Shown: positions 32,831 to 33,036 of the stretch, in pieces
Position numbering within the stretch: position 1 is the stretch's first letter
Layout of the letters: each line of letters begins with the position of its first letter
Source of the DNA: Candidatus Saccharimonadota bacterium
GTDB taxonomy: Bacteria; Vulcanimicrobiota; Xenobia; Xenobiales; Xenobiaceae
Assembly: GCA_004554425.1 (NCBI GenBank)
Contig: SFMI01000006.1
Location: 1-33,036, forward strand
Direction: 5' to 3'
DNA length: 33,036 bases
Made by a program: the position numbers and the translations under genes
Notes under the pieces: model-generated
Databases searched by the model: none
Told to the model about the DNA's origin: nothing
What the model saw: only the letters and a program-made list of their open reading frames with translations

Positions 32831-32904
32831 AGCGCCTTAAAAGCTGGTCAGTCAAAAGCTATTTCTCTAGTGAAATGGCTAAAAGATCAAGTTTTCAAGG
32901 CGCT
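32831..32904 (+). terminator. Nested hairpins downstream of the GlmS-like gene
   Basis: AGCGCCTT (32831-32838) pairs with AAGGCGCT (32897-32904) and encloses a second stem, AGCTATTTC/GAAATGGCT (32857-32865 with 32872-32880, one G-U). The U-run after it is poor (TATTCT), so termination is possible but not certain. Confidence 0.4.
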
Positions 32905-32937
32905 ATTCTAAAGTACACTAAACTTAATATGTGAATA

Positions 32938-33036
32938 GTGAACTACCCATCACCTAAAGGTGATGGGCTTCTAAGGAGCTAACGCTCCTATTTAAGAAGT
33001 TTGATATTTAAGTTTCCACCTATTGCTAGGCAACCC
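32938..33036 (-). mobile_element. Right end and omega-RNA region of an IS200/IS605-type (TnpB) element, partial
   Basis: Read on the minus strand, this segment ends with hairpin AGGAGC-GTTA-GCTCCT (32989-32974), then GAAGCCCATCACC-TTTA-GGTGATGGG (to 32946), then TAGTTCAC (32945-32938). This order of stem, GAAGCCC stem and GTTCAC is the usual right end of IS605/IS1341-type elements, where it is also the scaffold of the omega-RNA that guides TnpB. The tnpB gene would lie to the right, outside the window, on the minus strand. Whether the outermost bases still encode its C-terminus cannot be told. Confidence 0.65.

Noticed and set aside
22237-32984. Possible link between the long stem-loop and the TnpB-type end through a shared GCTAACGC core
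   Set aside because: Only the eight-base loop region is shared; the stems and flanks differ, so common origin is not supported.

Overview
The window comes from a bacterial chromosome of moderate GC content. It holds about 22 protein genes, two tRNA genes and, at its right edge, what looks like the end of an IS200/IS605-type element. The host cannot be named from the sequence. The order glmU-prs-rplY-pth is the one familiar from Firmicutes. However, a true CofD (coenzyme F420 synthesis), a squalene/phytoene synthase, cyanobacterial-style Ser/Thr kinases with an FHA partner, and a Gld-type ABC system point to an uncultivated lineage rather than a well-known Firmicute. Promoters of the TTGACA-N17-TATAAT kind and simple rho-independent terminators are easy to see.

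Layout. 1-4263 (minus): ABC exporter operon of the GldA/GldF/GldG/DUF4340 type. The ATPase reading frame is broken just after its H-loop. 4264-4714: gap with a 24-bp tandem repeat and a hairpin. 4715-13105 (plus): a tight operon encoding a membrane pseudokinase, an active-looking Ser/Thr kinase with an outside domain resembling a type 1 periplasmic binding protein, a membrane FHA protein, CofD, a YfhO-like polytopic membrane protein and a small lipoprotein. 13254-16880: a membrane-anchored TPR-like protein, tRNA-Gln, and an exported protein with two copper-amine-oxidase-N-type domains. 17108-21051 (plus): glmU, prs, rplY and pth, with a strong internal promoter and hairpin leader before rplY. 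21189-22081 (minus): a flavodoxin-fold iron-sulfur reductase and tRNA-Leu. 22122-22617: a gene-poor stretch with a very long, near-perfect stem-loop and a diverged direct repeat. 22618-27891: squalene/phytoene synthase, a small EamA/SMR-type transporter, a CYTH-glycosyltransferase fusion (minus), a DUF362 lipoprotein, an esterase and a four-cysteine small protein (both minus). 28394-32819 (plus): a PilZ-like protein and a 1161-residue GlmS-like protein. 32938-33036: paired hairpins typical of the right end and omega-RNA of a TnpB element whose gene would lie outside the window.

How genes fit together. GlmU and the giant GlmS-like protein both touch UDP-GlcNAc synthesis. The kinase, pseudokinase and FHA protein look like one membrane signalling unit, in which the FHA domain would read phosphothreonine made by the kinase. 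CofD lies in the same transcription unit for no obvious reason. The observations most worth a second look are the CYTH-GT2 fusion, the pseudokinase/kinase/FHA unit, the long stem-loop at 22177-22300, the broken ABC ATPase, the oversized GlmS-like enzyme and the element end at the right edge.
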